This document shows positions 61,212 to 64,000 of a stretch of 64,000 nucleotides of DNA, piece after piece. The position numbers and the translations under genes are program-made. This DNA comes from JBNKZU01 sp050301795 (GTDB taxonomy: Bacteria > Pseudomonadota > Gammaproteobacteria > Thiohalomonadales > Thiohalomonadaceae), in the NCBI GenBank assembly GCA_050301795.1, contig JBNKZU010000002.1:1-64000 (forward strand), given 5' to 3'. The notes beneath the pieces were generated by a model that saw only the letters and a list, made by a program, of their open reading frames with translations, ran no database searches and had not been told where the DNA came from. Every line of letters begins with the position of its first letter. Within the stretch, counting starts at the first letter, position 1.

Positions 61212-62145
61212 CTCCGCAAATGAGTTTGGAAAGGTCGCTGTGCTGATGGGTGGTACTTCCGCTGAGAGAGAGGTTTCATTAAAAAGTGGTGCCGCAGTGC
61301 TTGCCGGTTTAAAAGCGCAAGGTATTGATGCCTATGCGGTTGACCCAAAATCTGAACTGTCAAGACTATCCAGTGAGTCGTTTGATCGAGTCTTTAACAT
61401 TCTTCACGGCAGAAAAGGTGAAGATGGTGTTATGCAGGGCTATCTTGAACTTCTAAACCTTCCGTATACAGGATCGGGTGTGTTTGCATCGGCATTATCG
61501 ATGAATAAGCTACGTACAAAACAGATTTGGCAGAGCTGTAATATCATCACGCCGCCATTTTTGATGATAAATGGTGATTATCAAGCCGACCAGATCGCTA
61601 GTGAAATTGGCTTTCCATTAATGGTTAAACCGATAAATGAAGGCTCTAGCATTGGTATTAGCCGGGTTGAACGTATTAGCGATCTTGATCAAGCCATTGA
61701 AGAGGCTTTGAGATTTGATAAATCAGTCATGGTCGAGAAATGGATGGATGGTAATGAGTACACGGTAGCAATCATTAAAGATGAAGCTTTACCATCAATA
61801 CGTTTAGAGACACCCAATAGCTTCTATGACTATGAAGCCAAGTATCAGTCAGATACGACCAGATATCATTGCCCATCAGGGTTGGATAAGGACAGAGAAC
61901 TAGAGATTCAAAAACTGGCTCTAAATGCTTTTGATGCTGTTGGTGCATCAGGATGGGGACGCGTTGATGTGATGGCTGATAGTGAAGGAAACTTCTATCC
62001 AATCGAAATCAATACACTCCCAGGTATGACCGATCATTCATTGGTACCAATGGCGGCAAAGGCTGCAGGAATGTCATTTGAAGCATTGGTATGGCAGATC
62101 CTGGAGACTAGTTTTAGCTCATCACATGAGGTGAGTCATGGTTAA
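61195..62145 (+). CDS. ddl: D-alanine--D-alanine ligase
   Basis: 316 residues from ATG 61195, with AGGAGG six bases upstream; ATG 61192 is too close to that site. ATP-grasp enzyme: LMGGTSAEREVSLKSGAAVL, LHGRKGEDGVMQGYLELLNLPYTGSG, VKPINEGSSIGISRV, and EINTLPGMTDHSLVPMAAKAAG. DdlB type by dcw location. Overlaps murB by 17 bases and ftsQ by 8. Confidence 0.96.
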   Translation: MNRFINSANEFGKVAVLMGGTSAEREVSLKSGAAVLAGLKAQGIDAYAVDPKSELSRLSSESFDRVFNILHGRKGEDGVMQGYLELLNLPYTGSGVFASALSMNKLRTKQIWQSCNIITPPFLMINGDYQADQIASEIGFPLMVKPINEGSSIGISRVERISDLDQAIEEALRFDKSVMVEKWMDGNEYTVAIIKDEALPSIRLETPNSFYDYEAKYQSDTTRYHCPSGLDKDRELEIQKLALNAFDAVGASGWGRVDVMADSEGNFYPIEINTLPGMTDHSLVPMAAKAAGMSFEALVWQILETSFSSSHEVSHG

Positions 62146-62914
62146 GCGTAGAAGTAAGCACGGGGCAACAAGGTTGGGTGAAGATAAGACCATCAGTAAG
62201 AATCAGATCTACTTACTGGTGTCACTGCTTCTGATTCCTATGCTCTCTTCAGTCGTATATGTCTATCGTGATCGCATCGATTTTGGTGAATACCCAATCA
62301 ATACGATTCGTATAGAGTCGCAGATACAACAGGTGAGTGAAGAGGAGATTAGGGAGATTGTTTCACTTTATGCGGAGGCTGGGTTCTTTGGGCTTAAAGT
62401 TGACCGTATTCGAAATGATCTTCAGCAGTTGTCGTGGGTAGACCATGCGATTGTCCGTAGACAATGGCCAGATAAAGTTGTGATAAAGCTGATCGAACAT
62501 CACCCAATTGCGTTTTGGGGTGATAAGGGAATGGTAAGTGAGACAGGTGAGGTGTTCTATCCTGAGTTAAGAACAACACAATACAGCAGCTTGCCTGTCT
62601 TTATTGGCCCTGAAGGTACTGCACAAAAGATGAGTACAAACTATTTAGAGATGAGCCGAGAGGCATCAGAGATTGGACAAAAGATTGTACTGCTTGAGAT
62701 GAGTGAACGTAGAGCGTGGAAAATGGAGCTGATGAACGGCCTTAGATTAAAGCTGGGGCGTGAAGATGTTACAGCACGATTTAAGCGACTAAAGGATGTG
62801 TATCAAACAACAGTCGCCAGATTTCTCGATGCAATTGTACAAGTGGATTTGAGATATACCAATGGTTTTGCAATTCGGTGGCAAGAGGGGGCACGACCTG
62901 TCATTACAGGTTGA
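62138..62914 (+). CDS. ftsQ: Cell division protein FtsQ
   Basis: 258 residues, normal size. Basic cytoplasmic N-terminus, one membrane helix (IYLLVSLLLIPMLSSVVYVY), POTRA domain (EYPINTIRIESQIQQVSEEE), then the beta domain with VDHAIVRRQWPDKVVIKLIEHHPIAFW. Scaffold of FtsQLB. ATG 62138 in the 8-base ATGGTTAA overlap with ddl. Confidence 0.94.
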   Translation: MVKRRSKHGATRLGEDKTISKNQIYLLVSLLLIPMLSSVVYVYRDRIDFGEYPINTIRIESQIQQVSEEEIREIVSLYAEAGFFGLKVDRIRNDLQQLSWVDHAIVRRQWPDKVVIKLIEHHPIAFWGDKGMVSETGEVFYPELRTTQYSSLPVFIGPEGTAQKMSTNYLEMSREASEIGQKIVLLEMSERRAWKMELMNGLRLKLGREDVTARFKRLKDVYQTTVARFLDAIVQVDLRYTNGFAIRWQEGARPVITG

Positions 62915-64000
62915 TGAAATTAGATATGTCAAAGAGATCAGATAAAAAATTAATTGTTGCTCTGGATATTGGAACCTCAAAGGTCGTTGCAATTATTGGC
63001 GAGATAAATGATGGAAATGAGGTCGAGATCATCGGCTTTGGTCATCATCGCTCTTATGGAATGAAGAAGGGAGTGGTCGTTAATATTGAATCAACGGTTC
63101 AATCTATCCAACGCGCTGTAGAAGAGGCAGAACTTATGGCAGGTTGCCAGGTTCATTCAGTATATGCCGGCATCGCCGGAAGTCATATTAAAAGTCTCAA
63201 TTCACATGGCATTGTTGCAATAAAGGATCGCGAGGTCTCACCGTTTGATGTTGACCGTGTGATCGATGCCGCACGAGCCGTTGCAATTCCAGCAGATCAA
63301 AAGGTGCTGCATGTTATTCCTCAGGAATACATTATTGATAAGCAGGAAGGAATTCGAGAGCCTGTTGGAATGTCAGGTGTACGGCTCGAAGCCAAGGTTC
63401 ATTTAGTGACGGGGGCAGTAAGTGCGGCACAGAATATTATTAAATGTGTTCGCCGCTGTGGATTAGAGGTCGACGACATCATTCTTGAGCAGTTAGCGTC
63501 AAGCTATTCGGTATTAAGTGATGATGAAAAAGAGCTGGGTGTCTGCATTATCGATATTGGTGGAGGCACTACGGATATCGCTGTATTTACAGAGGGTGCA
63601 ATCCGACATACAGCAGTCATTCCAATCGCTGGTGATCAGGTCACTAATGATATCGCTGTTGCGTTAAGGACACCGACACAAAACGCTGAGGATATCAAGA
63701 TTAAATACGCCTGTGCATTAACACAGCTTGCAAATCCAGAAGAGACAATCGAGGTGCCAAGTGTTGGTGATAGGCCTGCAAGACGACTTGCTAGGCAGAC
63801 CCTGGCTGAGGTGATTGAGCCTCGATATGAAGAGTTATTTACATTGATTCAGGCGGAGCTTCGTAGAAGTGGTTTTGAAGATCTATGTGCAGCAGGAATC
63901 GTATTAACCGGTGGCACATCAAAGATGGAGGGTGTGGTTGAACTTGCAGAAGAGATCTTCCATATGCCGGTTCGTTTAGGTGTGCCGCAAGGTGTTACAG
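62914..64000 (+). CDS. ftsA: Cell division protein FtsA (cut by window end)
   Basis: ATG 62914 shares a base with the ftsQ stop (TGATG); ATG 62926 is an alternative. About 362 residues are visible of some 410 expected. Actin-like ATPase: LIVALDIGTSKVVAIIGEI near the start, ICIIDIGGGTTDIAVF near residue 210 and AGIVLTGGTSKMEGVVELAE near 330. Tethers FtsZ to the membrane. The C-terminal amphipathic helix is outside the window. Confidence 0.95.
   Translation, partial: MKLDMSKRSDKKLIVALDIGTSKVVAIIGEINDGNEVEIIGFGHHRSYGMKKGVVVNIESTVQSIQRAVEEAELMAGCQVHSVYAGIAGSHIKSLNSHGIVAIKDREVSPFDVDRVIDAARAVAIPADQKVLHVIPQEYIIDKQEGIREPVGMSGVRLEAKVHLVTGAVSAAQNIIKCVRRCGLEVDDIILEQLASSYSVLSDDEKELGVCIIDIGGGTTDIAVFTEGAIRHTAVIPIAGDQVTNDIAVALRTPTQNAEDIKIKYACALTQLANPEETIEVPSVGDRPARRLARQTLAEVIEPRYEELFTLIQAELRRSGFEDLCAAGIVLTGGTSKMEGVVELAEEIFHMPVRLGVPQGVT

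Overview
The window is a chromosomal backbone segment of a gammaproteobacterium. Signs of this are the gene order tuf-S10-spc-alpha, petABC-sspAB, lpoA-yraN-diaA next to rsmI, uvrA-MFS-ssb, and the dcw cluster with murB between murC and ddl. Species cannot be fixed from sequence alone. MurE carries the DNPR meso-diaminopimelate motif, and the envelope genes (LpoA, lipoproteins, beta-barrels) show a Gram-negative cell.

Layout. Positions 1-13982 are the end of tuf and the S10, spc and alpha ribosomal operons, including secY, rpmJ and rpoA, with recognisable internal promoters and hairpins. A SAM hydroxide adenosyltransferase follows (14059-14787). Then comes a gene-free, hairpin-rich repeat block (about 14790-15170) and an A/T-rich AbiGi-like gene whose stop codon abuts that of uvrA. 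After uvrA, an MFS exporter and ssb (16190-21074) lies a divergent Cro/CI-like regulator pair (21236-22185) and a small lipoprotein. A minus-strand operon (22893-28040) encodes a LolA-like periplasmic protein, two FtsX-type permeases, an ATPase and a beta-barrel, which looks like a complete trans-envelope lipid or lipoprotein pathway parallel to Lol. hisC, an unrecognised giant lipoprotein and a second beta-barrel (28170-33234) are followed by a DegS-like protease, a NIF3 protein, the bc1 complex genes petABC and sspAB (33236-39500). A minus-strand group holds a D-lactate/glycolate oxidase-type flavoprotein, diaA, yraN and lpoA, divergent from rsmI. fbp and a DAHP synthase (44748-47057) lie between rsmI and the RNase P RNA (about 47174-47516). 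The window ends with the dcw cluster from mraZ into a truncated ftsA.

Most genes are housekeeping. Ribosomal proteins, RNA polymerase alpha and SecY support translation and export. The dcw genes make UDP-MurNAc-pentapeptide, lipid I and lipid II and supply division proteins FtsL, FtsI, FtsW, FtsQ and FtsA, in one run of almost entirely overlapping genes. LpoA would activate a class A penicillin-binding protein in the same process. PetABC is respiratory complex III.

The accessory parts deserve attention: the repeat block plus AbiGi-like gene, the Cro/CI-like switch in which one operator half-site also encodes Met-Tyr-His at the start of both proteins, the Lol-like operon, and the giant lipoprotein/barrel pair joined by a terminator-like hairpin whose T-tract touches the next start codon. 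No tRNA, CRISPR array or insertion sequence with a transposase was seen.
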